Positions 23,831-35,451 of a stretch of 64,000 nt of DNA are shown one piece after another. Source of the stretch: Porpolomopsis calyptriformis (Eukaryota > Basidiomycota > Agaricomycetes > Agaricales > Hygrophoraceae); assembly GCA_951640195.1 (NCBI GenBank), contig OX621175.1, positions 62,001 to 126,000 on the forward strand. Reading direction: 5' to 3'. The position numbers and the translations under genes are program-made. How positions within the stretch are numbered: position 1 is the first letter of the stretch; every line of letters starts with the position of its first letter. The notes under the pieces were generated by a model. It made no database searches and was not told the DNA's origin. It saw nothing but the letters and a program-made list of their open reading frames with translations.

Positions 23831-24262
23831 TCACCTTTGCATGAGGCGGGGGAAGTAGGATTCAGGGGAACCACATGAACTTAAGCTAGAAGTGAATGTG
23901 GAGATATCCGAGGGGAAACACAGTTCTGGCAGAGATTGGGAACGTTGCCACGACGAATCAAGGGAGAGGACGAGGAGATGACAATTTCCTCTGCCAGCAC
24001 AGAAAATACGGCATTTGAGTGTCTCTTTCCGGGGGTCTTTCGAAACCTTCGTCGACGAGCAGAGTTTCTTTTCTAAGGGACTGAAATACTCAATCAGCCC
24101 TTTTCTTTTACCCACGTCATCTTCGTCCGCATTCCAGACAGCATGTGAAAATGGAGTTCCACTATTTGAGTCCTTCGAATCGGCGTGGACATCATTGCGT
24201 GCAACCAGCAGCTTCTCGTGTCCATACTGGACTGCATACGAAAGTGGAGTTTGACCAAACAA
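23831..24262 (-). pseudogene. Ankyrin-repeat relic of a NACHT-ankyrin gene
   Basis: The minus-strand frame starts with FGQTPLSYAVQYGHEKLLVA, then ARNDVHADSKDSNSGTPFS, which matches the ankyrin repeats of the broken NACHT-ankyrin gene at 49457-51784 (GQTPLSYASQLGHEGIVKLL). Further repeat sequence continues out of frame to about 24330. No NACHT part accompanies it, so it is a fragment. Downstream it adjoins the fold-back element. A 34-bp stretch (GCCAAG..GCCACC..GGAAGCATG) occurs twice, at about 24286 and 24412. Confidence 0.6.
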
Positions 24263-24763
24263 GTCCCTCGAACTTCGAGGTTCGCCAAGACGCCACCTTT
24301 GATTGGAAGCATGTAGTAATGCAATACAAGCCTCACCCTACATTGTAATGTCGGCCAGAATGTGATACCTATTGCAAAACCAGCCAATGAACCTCTAAGG
24401 GTTTGCCAAGATGCCACCTTTGATTGGAAGCATGGCCCTACTGGTGTCGTGTTGGAAGGTCTTGCCGGAATTGGACAGTCTTGTGAGAGCTTGCCAGAAA
24501 GCATGTCTTACTGCAAGATGTTGCCAAGATGATGCCGGTACGTGTGGAGCCCATTCAGCCAAGATAGCAGTGAACTACAGTGAAATGAACTTGCTATATA
24601 GTGGTGTTTCTTGGTCCACCGATCTTCAGCTGAAAATACATATATAGCTGATGTACACTGAAGCGCCGAAATTTATATATAGTAGTGAAATACATCTCCA
24701 CTAAAAGGCAGGTATGCCAGTACACTACAGGGTAGCCAAGAGTGATAAGGGAGATACACTAAT

Positions 24764-25151
24764 TGTTACGATGAGTCTCTTTTTTGGTTATTATTTCCTT
24801 TCTATGTGCCAGTTCTCTTTACTATCATTTTCGATGCTGCGATTGTCACGCTGTCACAACGTGACCGTTACCCGACCGGTCGAGTCACGGTCACAAGTGT
24901 GATGTTTGTCACTCCTTCTTATCTTTCTTATCTTATCTTTTACACTTAATCATTGCTTACACAATCGTTCCATGGATTGATTACATAATCACATTTTCGG
25001 ACTCAGCTAGGGTAAATATAGGCAGCTTGGAATTGCTTGTACTTCTCTAGGTTGAACCACAACTTGGACTTGCCAACTTCTTGTTTGCATCGGCTAAGAC
25101 CCACATTGGACCTCCCAGAGTGAAGACCTGAGTCCTGCTTCACACCTAATA
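24764..25151 (+). repeat. Gypsy-1 5' LTR
   Basis: 388 bp, begins TGTTACGATGAG and ends CACACCTAATA. It differs from the 3' LTR (37653-38040) at three places by eye, each a CpG in this copy that reads TpG or CpA in the other. A TATA-like TAAATATA lies at 25013-25020. Confidence 0.95.
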
Positions 25152-25164
25152 GCTGGTTCAACCT
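25049..25164 (+). promoter_or_regulatory. Gypsy-1 predicted transcript start and self-complementary primer-binding site
   Basis: The 11-mer AGGTTGAACCA at 25049-25059, about 36 nt after the TATA-like box, is the exact reverse complement of TGGTTCAACCT at 25154-25164 just inside the LTR edge. This fits Tf1-type self-priming, where the 5' end of the RNA folds back as primer. A tRNA primer remains possible because the site begins with TGG. Confidence 0.55.
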
Positions 25165-25596
25165 CCTTAACTCACCTCTTCAACCTCACTTCTTCCAGCA
25201 CTTCCTTGGAACTGCTCCTTATCATCTTCCACAACTATTCACTAGTTGAAGACAACCTTAGATGTCCTATCCTCTTTCATTTGGAACTACTTGGAAGACC
25301 CTAACGGATGTCTCCACTGGTTTCAAGTTGACCACTACTCTGGACTACTCCACTGATCCTGCCCCACCTTACACCCCTATCCCTATCTGCCCCCCCTTCT
25401 TCCACACAGCCTTCCACTGCTGAACTGTTGATCTTGTATCCAGATTTGCTAGTGTCTGAAGTGCTCTAGATCAATCCCCACACGTGCCACTACGTACTCC
25501 CAAACCAGTCACCCACTTCCTTGCTTCATTAATCTGCATCTTTTGCCGACGTAGTACTGACCTTATCAGGGAAGTCCACATCCGAGACAATCTGCA

Positions 25597-26577
25597 ATGA
25601 CGCCACCAGGAACAAGCTCGAGGGTTAGATACGGTCTCTTGGACGACATAGAATTTGAAGACACCCCCAGCGAACCCCAACACACCCCCCCCCCAACCTT
25701 TCCTACACCAATGACTGATACTACCCCCAATAAGATTAAACTTGCCGAGCCCTCCACCTTCGATGGTGCCCCAAAGGATTTCAGAAACTGGATGCGGCAG
25801 GTGACTATCTACCTCTGTGGCCGACAAGTTACTAGCAATGAGGAACGTATTCTTGTTACCCTTTCCTACATGAAGGAAGGGACAGCGGCAACCTGGGCTC
25901 AGCATTATGTTGACGAATACTTCAGTGTGGTAAATGATGAAGGAGACCCCGTTCCCCTTGGACCCTGGAGTACCTTTAGAGATGCCCTCGCTGCGAGCTT
26001 TGCAGATCGCGTAACTGAGTGGCGGGCTCGTGAGGAAGTTGAGCACTGCCGACAGGATCGCCAGCGAATTGATGAATGGATCCTCAAGCTCGAGCTTCTC
26101 TTTCACAATGCTAGTCTTGAAAACTCTGATAAGGAGCAGATTCGCATCCTTGAAAAGAACACCCACCAGGCTATTATTCGCCAGGTTTACTCATCTCCTC
26201 CCCTCCCCACTACGTACCCAGCTTACTGTGACAAGGTCATGATGATTGGACGACTCTTTGAACAGTTCCAATCCCATGAACGCTTGCAAAAGCCTATGGC
26301 TCCTACCACCTTCCATCCTACCCCCTGCCCTCCTGCTCAGAACCAAACCTCTCCAGATATTAAGACCTCCTCTGGAATTATCCATGGTGGTCGAGGTGTG
26401 CCAATGGATCTGGACAAGACGCGACAGAGTAATCATTGCTTCAATTGTGGTGAAGTTGGACACTTCCGTCGTGACTGCCCCCAGGAGAAGGTGAAGGTCA
26501 ATGTTAGAGCACTTATGATGGAGATGGATGATGATGAACTTAGTGAGCTGAATGGGCTTTTAAACCAACAGGACTAG
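25597..26577 (+). CDS. Gypsy-1 Gag
   Basis: Starts at ATG 25597 (MTPPGTSSRVRYGLLDD). A capsid-type region (PSTFDGAPKDFRNWMRQVTI onwards, residues about 50-220) is followed by a CCHC zinc knuckle, CFNCGEVGHFRRDC, near residue 285, and an acidic end (EMDDDELSELNGLLNQQD). Gag forms the virus-like particle and packages element RNA. It is open over 326 codons with no stop, unlike the pol that follows. Pol lies in another frame after an 18-nt gap. Confidence 0.9.
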   Translation: MTPPGTSSRVRYGLLDDIEFEDTPSEPQHTPPPTFPTPMTDTTPNKIKLAEPSTFDGAPKDFRNWMRQVTIYLCGRQVTSNEERILVTLSYMKEGTAATWAQHYVDEYFSVVNDEGDPVPLGPWSTFRDALAASFADRVTEWRAREEVEHCRQDRQRIDEWILKLELLFHNASLENSDKEQIRILEKNTHQAIIRQVYSSPPLPTTYPAYCDKVMMIGRLFEQFQSHERLQKPMAPTTFHPTPCPPAQNQTSPDIKTSSGIIHGGRGVPMDLDKTRQSNHCFNCGEVGHFRRDCPQEKVKVNVRALMMEMDDDELSELNGLLNQQD

Positions 26578-28779
26578 GATTTTCATGATGGTCGGTGAAG
26601 ACGCGTTTCCTTCATCTGACTGAATATGCTCTTTTCTTGCGTTGCTTGCAGAATGATTCAGACTTCCTCTCTACTCCCTCTATGACGCAATGTACAGTAA
26701 ATGCCAATGCCAGCGTCTCTTCACCTTCTCTAACAAGTCCGAATTCAAACTCGCAACAAGCAGAAACCCTGGAACGCACCCTACCCTATCCTCTCCCCTT
26801 GTTACCCACTACTGTCGCTACTACTCTTAGATGTAACCCCCATCAAGCAATCCCCATCCTCAAGCAATGGTCTCACCCTGTACGCTTCCGTGAGATGACT
26901 CAACACACTGTTGATGAAATCAATCTGCTGTCCCCTGAGAATGCCATCTGTGCCGTTAACGAACTCAAGGACCCCCACGTGTTTGTTCGAGGCACCAAAG
27001 GATCCCAACTTGTTCTCAAGACCACCATTGTCACTCTTGACAATCGAGCTGAACATCAAGCAACTGCTCTGGTTGATAGTGGATGTGAAGGCTCTTGTAT
27101 CAATGTGAAATATGTCCATAACCATGACCTGCACACAGTCAAGCTTGCACGTCCAATCCCTGTGTTAAATGCAGATGGCCAGCCTAATACTGAAGGACCG
27201 ATCTCTGAAATGGTCACTCTTGAGCTCAGGGTCAGTACCCACTGGGAGCGAATCAACTTTGGTGTCACCAACCTTGGCAAAGGACAGATCTTCCTCGGTC
27301 ATGATTGGCTCAAGATTCACAACCCCTCAGTGGACTGGAAGAAAGGAACCCTCATCTTTGACAGATGCCCTTCTGACTGTAACCCCCATATTGATTCTTG
27401 CAGCTTGAATGCTCTCACTCTTGAGGAGGGAGATCACATCCTCATGGTGGACCCTACCCCTGCAATCAATATCCGCCTCCTCACGACCAAGTCCCAAGAA
27501 CTCGCAATCAAAGCGTATGAGGCTCAGGACAAGACTGCCTCCTGGAGAGAGAGAGTCCCTTCTTACCTTCATGAGTTTGAGGATGTATTCACCAAGGAAG
27601 AGTTTGATGAACTTCCACCTCATCGTCCCTGGGATCATGCCATTGAACTTCTACCTGGAACTGAAGAAGTACTTGACTGCAAGATCTACCCACTTAGTGT
27701 GGATGAACGAGCTCAATTCGATGAATTCCTTGATGAAAACCTCCAGACTGGACGAATCTGACCCTCCATCTCCCCTATTGCCTCCCCCTTCTTCTTCATC
27801 AAGAAAAAAGATGGAAGACTCCGACCTATACAAGACTACCGCAAGCTTAATGAAATCACTGTCAAGAACCGGTATCCTCTCCCTTTAATCACAGAATTGA
27901 TCGACACACTACAGAATGCCCATTATTTCACCAAGCTAGATATACGCTGGGGCTACAACAATGTCCGGATCAGGGAGGGGGATGAATTCAAGGCAGCCTT
28001 TCATACCAATCGCGGTTACTTCAAACCCCTTGTTATGTTCTTTGGTCTCACAAATTCCCCTGCCACCTTTCAAAATATGATGAACGACATCTTCCATGTC
28101 CAAATCCGCCAAGGTCATATCCTAATCTACATTGACGACATCCTCATCTTCGACAGAGATCTCGATACGCATCACAAACATGTCTATGAAGTAATGTCCC
28201 TTCTTTGTAAACACAAGCTCTACCTCAAGCCGGAGAAGTGCGACTTTGACCAGAATAAAGTGGAGTACCTTGGTGTCATCATTTCTGAAGGAAAAGTCAA
28301 GATGGACCTGATCAAGGTCAAGGGAATCTCTGAATGGCCAATCCCCCAATGCAAATGTGATGTTCAGTCCTTCCTCGGGTTCTGTAACTTCTACTGACAT
28401 TTTATCCACCACTTTGCTGGAATTGCCCGACCTCTTAACACCCTTACTGGAAGTGTTCCTTTTGACTGGACTCAAGACTGCCAGAATGCTTTTGACTAAC
28501 TCAAGACTCTCATTACCACTTCTCCAATTCTCTCTATTGCCAATGACCAGGACCCTTTCTGTGTAGAGACCGATGCTTCAGACTATGCCATAGGTGCTAT
28601 TCTCTCCCAACGACAGGACAACATTTGGAAACCAATTGGCTTCATCTCGAAATCTCTCACCCCTACGGAACGAAATTATCAGATCTATGACTGCGAATTA
28701 CTTGCTGTGATGATTGCGCTCCAGGAATTCCGCCAATATTTAATATCGGCTAAGCAAGATTTTGAGATCTGGACAGATC

Positions 28780-29149
28780 TGTTATGATTCGGTAGTCGAA
28801 GGGTTTTACTTCTCGCGTTGGAGGGGCTGATGAGGAAAATGGAATTCAACTAAAGAGTGGGGGAGCTAACTAGGAATCGAACTTAACCTACTGACTAAAG
28901 GTCAGGCTTTATATACTAACTACCTGAGTCGCCATGAGTCAGTCATATGTACGATTACAAAGTGGAATCCGGAATGTGACTAGTGAAGAGTCACAAAAAG
29001 AATAACGGAAACGGAATGTGACTCGTGAAAGAGTCGGAAGGAGGGTACATGTGATCAGTCTCTATATATAAAACGGTAAAGCGGAAGGATAAATGGAATG
29101 GAGACTAATCAAGTATGACTAAAGGAAAAAGAAAAAAGTGTCTGTGACA
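28780..29149 (-). repeat. Gypsy-2 3' LTR
   Basis: 370 bp, on the plus strand TGTTATGATTCG...GTGTCTGTGACA. It differs from the partner LTR at about five sites by eye, all transitions, four in CpG/TpG/CpA context. Confidence 0.95.
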
Positions 29150-29229
29150 TACACCCACACTAAAAGGAATTTCGTCCCGAAATTCGAGGCGGCTTCGAGA
29201 GTGTTGACGGGTGTGGAGGAGGTGAAGGA

Positions 29230-29808
29230 CTAGAATAAGTCCTTGTTGGAAACGGTGGCTGACAAGGAAATAATGTTGGCCGGGGAAGTGTCGTTGTCGT
29301 CGGGGATGGTGATGGGGTTCGACGACGAACCGGGGGGAATGATGAGCGGACCTGGGAAAACTGGAGGAGCCGGGGAATCAAGATGGGGAAGTACCTTTGC
29401 GACTTCCTCATATTTCGTCTCCCAGTGTTTGGCCTGTTCTCGCCAATACTCGCTCGCTCTTCTCTTTCCATCCAAGCTCATTCCTTGATTATACAGTTCT
29501 TCATTCAATCTCGCGATTTCGTCTTTGTAGTATTTGACATCCTTCTGCAACGACTCGATGATTTGCTCGGGTGGGATGGGTGGCGCGACGATTTCTTCTG
29601 GCCATATAGGAGGGTCCCGGTTACGCGCGCGATGGTTATGTTGCCAGAGTTGTCCAGCGAGCTCAGCTTCACCATAGGCGGAGGAGGTGGAAGCGAGCGG
29701 AGGGAGAGCGCGGTGAGGGGGTTGTCCTCCAGTGGACATATGAGGAGTGCGGGGTGGACGACCACCAGTAGACTTACGAGCAGTTTGGTGTGAGCATTCT
29801 GCGGGCAT
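29230..29808 (-). CDS. Gypsy-2 ORF3: protein with a histone H3 tail-like N-terminus
   Basis: A 192-codon frame starting at ATG 29808-29806, after the pol stop (29928) and before the 3' LTR. The frame is open upstream to 29895, so a longer form is possible. Residues 8-20 read QTARKSTGGRPPR. Residues 8-16 (29787-29761) are identical to histone H3 positions 5-13, so Lys12 here corresponds to H3 Lys9. R17, P19 and R20 keep the basic pattern of H3 KAPR. A second STGGQPP copy follows at residues 25-31. The middle is predicted helical/coiled-coil (EQIIESLQKDVKYYKDEIAR; REQAKHWETKYEEVAK), and the end is Pro/Asp-rich. It has no stop although gag and pol of the same copy do. The function is unknown; from the motif I infer a possible H3K9-tail mimic. 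It has no histone fold, so it is not a histone gene. Confidence 0.75.
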   Translation of the reverse strand: MPAECSHQTARKSTGGRPPRTPHMSTGGQPPHRALPPLASTSSAYGEAELAGQLWQHNHRARNRDPPIWPEEIVAPPIPPEQIIESLQKDVKYYKDEIARLNEELYNQGMSLDGKRRASEYWREQAKHWETKYEEVAKVLPHLDSPAPPVFPGPLIIPPGSSSNPITIPDDNDTSPANIISLSATVSNKDLF

Positions 29809-29927
29809 AGTGATGTCGATTTCTAGTGAAAGATGGAGATGAAAGAGATTATAAGGATGAGTCGGAGTTTGGAAAGGTGACAAAAGTGAAAACATAAACG
29901 AGGGGAGTTGATACCGTGAAAGAATGA

Positions 29928-32900
29928 TTAGGTCACCGTTTGAATTGAGTGTTCGTATTCTAGAATTCGTTCTTTCGCATGGAGGAGGTTCTTCGGCTCC
30001 CAGGTTGCTTCTTCAATGGGATAGCCAACCCATTTGACCAAATACGTACGACGTCGAGTAGATCCGTGGTGTTGGAGAATTTGTTCGACCTCGTATTCCT
30101 CTTTCTCCTGAATGACATCTGGAGGTGGACGGAGATTATCATCTACTTCCTCTGGATGGAGATCGGAGTTAATGTTAGCGGATCTCAGGAGTGAAACGTG
30201 AAAGACGTCGTGTATTTTCCATGATAAGGGAAGGGCCAGGCGATAAGAGACTTTTCCAATTTTTTCTAGAACTTTGAATGGTCCAGTACGTCGGACATCA
30301 AGCTTGAGGGTTGGACGACCTGTTTTTAAGTTACGGGTATCAAGATAAACAAATTGACCTATTTGGAGTTGGGTATCTTTCTGTTTACGATCTGCGAAGC
30401 GTTTCATGGTTTCGGCCGTTGTTTCTAGAGCTTTTGTGGCTTCTTCGCGGGCTTCTGTGAGATGATCGTGAAAGGCATCTGCTGCGGGATTGGAAGTAGG
30501 GATCGCAGGGATAGATGGGACGAAGGGATGTTGGCCAGTATCAAGGTAAAAGGGAGTGTGTTTCGTCAAGGAGTGTTGTCGGTTATTATACGCGAATTCA
30601 GCTGGGGATAGCCAGTTGGACCAATCGTCTTGCATAAAGTTTGTATATAAACGAAGGTATTGTTCAAGTTCTTGATTGGTGCGTTCCGTTTGACCATCAG
30701 TTTGGGGATGATAAGCGGTGGATAGACCGGAGATGATTCCCAAATGAGTGTTGAGAGCTTTCGCGAATTTGGAAGCGAATTGAGTCCCTCAATCGGTTAT
30801 GATCTTCTTTGGCCAACCGTGGTGTTTCCATACATTGTCCCTAAAGAGTTTTGCGACTCCTTCTGCAGAAATATTCGATGTCGTCGGGATAAAATGAGTG
30901 CGTTTGATAAAGCGATCGACAACGACTAAGACAGCATCGTAGCCAGATGATTGGGGGAGTTCCACGATTAGATCGGCGGTGATTTCTTCCCAAGGTCGAG
31001 ACGAAGGGGGAATGGGTTCCAGGAGACCTGCAGGCTTCGAAGGATAGAGCTTGACTTGTTGGCAGGTCGGACAGGATGATACGAATACACGGATGTCAGG
31101 GGCAGCACTACTCCAGGTGTAGTTCCGCAACACAAGCTCACGTGTCTTCTCGATTCCGGGATGGCCTCCATGGGGTAGGGAGTGGGTCAATCGAATTATC
31201 TCTGTGCGTAGCGATACGTCCGCTGGCACGACAATACGATCTCCTGCATCTCTCACAATTCCGTCAGTGAAGGAGTAGCCGGAAGAGGAATCGGATAATT
31301 TGATGCGAATGTCCTCTGGGATTTGATTGAAGTCGGGGAAGCGAAGTCTTGACATGAAAGAGGGTTCGGACATGGAAATGATAGCATTGATGAAACGTTC
31401 GGGGGGGAGGAGGGCTTTGCCTTCTGGTTCTTCTTTTTCTGTACGACGGTGGTCGGGTCGGCGGGAGAGTCCATTGGCTTTGTTTTTGACTCCAGGGGAA
31501 TACTCGATCTTGAAGTCGAATCTACCTAAGAATTCCATCCAACGTGCTTGTCGTCTGGAGAGGGATCTGTTCTGCATGAAATACTTGAGCGCTAAATTGT
31601 CCATTTTTATCAATACAGTATCCCTTGCGCCCTCTAAAAGATAGCGCCAATATTTGAGGGAAGTGACGATCGCAAGCATTTCTAGGTCATGGGTAGGATA
31701 GTTGTACTCGGCAGGGAGTAGGGACTTCGAGAAAAAGCCAACGGGGTGCCAACCATTGTCGTGTTTTTGAGATAAGACCGCGCCAATACCGAAATCGGAG
31801 GCATCGGTTTCTAAGAGGTAAGGAAGGTCTGGCCGCGGGGTAAGAAGGACAGGGGCTGTAGTGACGAGATATTTGAGTTGTTCAAAGGCTTTTTGACACA
31901 AAGGAGACTAATCCCAAGGTTGGTCTTTCTGCAAAAGGCCACAGAGGGGACGAACGACTGAGGAGAAACTTTTGATATAACGACGCCAGAAGTTGGTGGT
32001 GCCAAGGAAGGACTGGAGGTCTCGCAGCTTTTGGGGTGTCGGCTAATTGATAATGGCGTCTACCTTTTTTGGGTTGATAGCGAGTTGACCTTTGCTGATG
32101 ATCGTACCAAGGTATGTAACAGAGGTCTTCTCCATTTGGCATTTGACAGGTTTGGCGGATAGTTGATTCTTCTCCATGAGTTTGAGGGTTTCGTCGGTCC
32201 AGTGGCGGATTTCTTCGGGGGTGTCGCCCATAACGAGAATGTCGTCAATATAGATGTGAACACAGCCAGAGTCTAGAACGGGTTTAAAGAGAACGTCTAT
32301 CATTCATTGAAAGGATGCTGGGGAGTTTCGTAGTCCAAAGAACATGACAGTTGGTTCAAAGAGTCCTCGATTGGTGATGAAAGCTGCCTTCCATTCGTCG
32401 CCTTCCTTGAGTCGTATGTTGTTAAATCCCCATCGAATATCGATGACAGTGAAGAGCGAAGCAGTAGCAAGCTTCGGCACTTGGAGAATTTCCGATAGAA
32501 GGGGGAGGGGATAACGATCAGGAATGGTTTTTGAGTTGATGTAGCGATAGTCCTGGATAGGACGTAGACCAGCACTGAGACCTTTGGCATTGATCTCTTC
32601 AGCCTTTTTCGCAAAGAAGAAAGGAGCAGCTTGTGGTGATTTCGATGGATGTATCTGACCTGTTCTGAGATTTTCATCAATAAACTTATTAAGTTCCACC
32701 TGTTCATGGGGGGAAAGGGGATAGAGTTTTCCGACTTGAAATTTGGTGTTCGGGTAGAGGTTGATCGCATGATCAAAGGGACGTCGAGGAGGAAGTTTGT
32801 CGAATTCTGCGGTATGGAAAACACGCCAGAAATTGTGATAACGACTGGGAATGAAGGATTTGATGTCTTCCTCGATGGAAACTGGTCGAGAGTGGTCAAC

Positions 32901-33545
32901 TCCAACCAAACGGATAAAGGAGTCATGTTTCAGACTCGAATCAAAGACGTAGAGTTCTTCCTGTGGGGGCAACACTCCAACTCGCATACTACTGAACAGC
33001 GTGTCACCAGACGCAAAGGTTAAGGTGGCTTTTGTCCAATTGATGGTGGGGTTGTGTCGCAAGAGCCATGGGAAGCCGAGGATGACCTGTTGCTTTTTTC
33101 CTAAGTTGGTGACCTCCAACCGGATTCGTTCTCGAAAAGATAGATCTGGTGCCTCGATAAACAGGTCTGTGTCGTGCGTGATGGGACCTCCTCGGTTCTC
33201 GGAACCATCAGCGTTTCGTACCGGTATAACCTCATCCAACGGATAGGTCGATATCTCCATTTGACAAACGAATGCTTCGTCAATAAAATTCCCTGAGGTG
33301 CCAGAGTCAATGAGTGCTATGATAGCCACTCGTCGAAGATTGTCGGCACTCGTGATCCAAAGATAGAATTCGAGAGCGCCTTTGCCCTGTTCAAGTGTGC
33401 CAAGAAAATGAAAGTTTTTCATAGATGGTGGTACACATATGTGGGACACAGCCAAAGTGCTTGGGCTTTTAGCACTTGGCCAGACTAAAAATCCTTTTGC
33501 TCTTTTAACGCTCGAGCTAGCGCAGCCCGTCTCTCCTTGTCCCAA
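29928..33545 (-). pseudogene. Gypsy-2 Pol (protease-RT-RNase H-integrase-chromodomain), broken
   Basis: Protease ALIDSGTSGNF is near 33310. Reverse transcriptase shows IDIRWGFNNIRLKEGDEW and YIDDIL near 32250. RNase H has LLETDASDFGIGAVLSQ. The integrase zinc finger (HSLPHGGHPGIEKTREL; SSCPTCQQ) and core (TADLIVELP; AYHPQTDGQTERTNQELEQY) follow. The C-terminal chromodomain reads EEYEVEQILQHHG and TYLVKWVGYPIEEATWEP, with all three cage aromatics (Y, W, Y). In-frame stops are at 32304, 32043, 31908 and 30789. Gypsy-3 shows Trp at the second and third and Arg at the fourth, so they fit TGG to TAG and CGA to TGA. The copy is inactive as read. Confidence 0.9.
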
Positions 33546-34906
33546 TTTGCGATTCCCATATCCTTCAAGTCGTCCTTAGCCGTCCTTTTCTCCTTTTCGT
33601 CATCCTCTGATACTTCCTCTATCCGCGCTTCCAATTCTTCCGTATCAACCCGATTGATCATTCGGACATTTCATCCTTTGCTTCGACCGCGATTTCCTCC
33701 TTTTCCTCAAGTAGAAGTTGAGGATTCTTGACGTGCCGGAACGTCTTCAGCGCGTGGGCTTCGACATTCATTGGCGTAATGTCCCTTTTTGCCACAGTTG
33801 TAGCAAGTGATGGAGGAGTTGTCTCATTTCGCTGTCTTGAGAGAGGCTTCTCTCGATTCTTGTTTGATCGGGGATGAAGTGGTGGTGGTGGTGAAGCGGG
33901 AAGGGTTTCCTCGGGGATTCGATTTGGCTTCAGACTTCTTTCCTTTTTGGTCTCGACTTGACCACAACGCTTGTTCAGCTCATTGCTCCTGGTACTGTTC
34001 TTCGAATTGGGCCGCTTTCGTCATCCAATCCAGCAAGGTCGACGGCATATTATCCATCGAATAGATTCGCATTCGGATCGGCTGGGGAAGTCCGGCTTTG
34101 TAAAACCGAAGTAAGGCGGCCTTGTTGTACTCAGTTCTTGCTGCGTGTTGCATGAATCGAAGGTTGTAGTCTTCAATCGTTCCTGTCATCTTCACTTTCT
34201 CTAGCTCGATCCGCGCCTTCGCTGCTGGGTTAATCCTTCCAAAAGCTTCCCTGAAATCGTCCAAAAACGTTGCGTAGTCCCACACGAAATTCCTCGTTCT
34301 ATCAGCTCCTTCTGTGAACAGTCGTCCCCAAGCCCGTGGATTGCCGTCACCGAGATAAGAGAGCATATAGATGATTTTCTGTTTGTCATTGTAGTCTTTG
34401 ACCACAAAATTGAGTTGACATTGATGAATGAAATCTTCAAGCTTCTCTGAAGTTCCATTGTATTCAGTTGGATTGGTGATTTTGATTTTGGTGGGGGCTG
34501 GAAGTGTAGGGGGAGCAGTTGTCTGGGTAGGTAGTTGAGTGGGAAAGGTCGATGGGAGAGGAAGTTGGACGGATTGGGTTCTTCTTGCAGGGTAAACGAA
34601 AGGATTTGAGGGGGAAAGTCCAGGTCCCCGAAGTACAGATCGTCGTCGTGGGGGAGGGGTGGCTGGTTCTGAGTCTTCTCGTCGACTTTCTTTGAGAGCT
34701 TTTAATTCCTTTCGGAGTTCGTCATTGAGGTCGACTTCGCTGTAGTACTAACCACGGAACTGGTCGATTTGTGCTCTTAGGTCTCTGAGCTCTTGTTCCA
34801 TGTTAAATGGGACGACGACTTCTTCTTCTTCTTGACTGGTAGGGGGGATGTTGCTGGGTCCGGGTGCGGGAACGCTCTGATTGGCTTCATATTCTTGTTG
34901 AGACAT
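33485..34906 (-). pseudogene. Gypsy-2 Gag, broken by stops
   Basis: Starts at ATG 34906-34904 (MSQQEYEANQSVPAPGPSN). A Pro-rich region leads to a capsid part (PTEYNGTSEKLEDFIHQCQL; AWGRLFTEGADRTRNFVWDY), then a zinc knuckle CYNCGKKGHYANEC near 33800 and an acidic end with NWDKERRAALARALKEQKDF. Stops at 34748 (TAG where Trp is likely), 33980 and 33824 break it. The end of gag matches that of Gypsy-3 (NWEPKRKEELKRALEKQGF). Confidence 0.8.
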
Positions 34907-35069
34907 TGATGTTAGTGATGATGACGAGGGGGAAAGGGGGATGATGGATTGTGCAGGGGTTTGGAATACTATAGGTTGAAAGGGAGTATCTGAATCTGCG
35001 GATGAGAAGATTGACCTTGTTAAGTCTTCGGCAGGATCCAGAGTGGAAGTAGTTTGATACGTAAGAAGG

Positions 35070-35217
35070 AAGTTCGATTCTTGTTATGATTCGGTAGTCG
35101 AAGGGTTTTACTTCTCGCGTTGGAGGGGCTGATGAGGAAAATGGAATTCGACTAAAGAGTGGGGGAGCTAACTAGGAATCGAACTTAACCTACTGACTAA
35201 AGGTCAGGCTTTATATA
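35070..35217 (-). promoter_or_regulatory. Gypsy-2 promoter, predicted start and self-complementary primer-binding site
   Basis: On the minus strand a TATATAAA box (35217-35210) lies 31 nt before AAGTTCGATTC (35186-35176), the predicted RNA 5' end. Its exact 11-nt reverse complement GAATCGAACTT lies at 35080-35070, next to the LTR edge. This is the arrangement expected for self-primed Tf1/sushi-like elements. Confidence 0.65.
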
Positions 35218-35451
35218 CTAACTACCTGAGTCGCTATGAGTCAGTCGTATGTATGATTACAAAGTGGAATCCGGAATGTGACTAGTGAAGAGTCACAAAA
35301 AGAATAACGGAAACGGAATGTGACTCGTGAAAGAGTCGGAAGGAGGGTACATGTGATCAGTCTCTATATATAAAACGGTAAAGCGGAAGGATAAATGGAA
35401 TGGAGACTAATCAAGTATGACTAAAGGAAAAAGAAAAAAGTGTCCGTGACA
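35082..35451 (-). repeat. Gypsy-2 5' LTR
   Basis: 370 bp partner of 28780-29149. It ends on the plus strand at GTGTCCGTGACA, directly followed by the AGATC target duplication. Confidence 0.95.

Larger units (their letters stand above)
28780..35451 (-). mobile_element. Gypsy-2: chromodomain LTR retrotransposon with a third ORF
   Basis: A 6,672-bp element lying antisense inside Gypsy-1 pol. It is bounded by 370-bp LTRs and a 5-bp target duplication AGATC (28775-28779 and 35452-35456). Read on the minus strand: 5' LTR, primer-binding site, gag, pol with C-terminal chromodomain, then a separate third ORF before the 3' LTR. It is younger than Gypsy-1, which it interrupts. Protein comparison by eye places it in the same lineage as Gypsy-3 and apart from Gypsy-1. 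Confidence 0.95.

Noticed and set aside
28860..28930. tRNA-like stretch (GAATCGAACTTAACC and a CTGAC/GTCAG stem) in the Gypsy-2 LTRs
   Set aside because: The loop has 5 instead of 7 bases and no acceptor stem forms. The same bases are better explained as the self-priming segment.
29230..29808. ORF3 as a true histone H3 gene or captured histone
   Set aside because: Only the N-terminal 13 residues resemble H3; there is no histone fold, and the remainder is coiled-coil and proline-rich.
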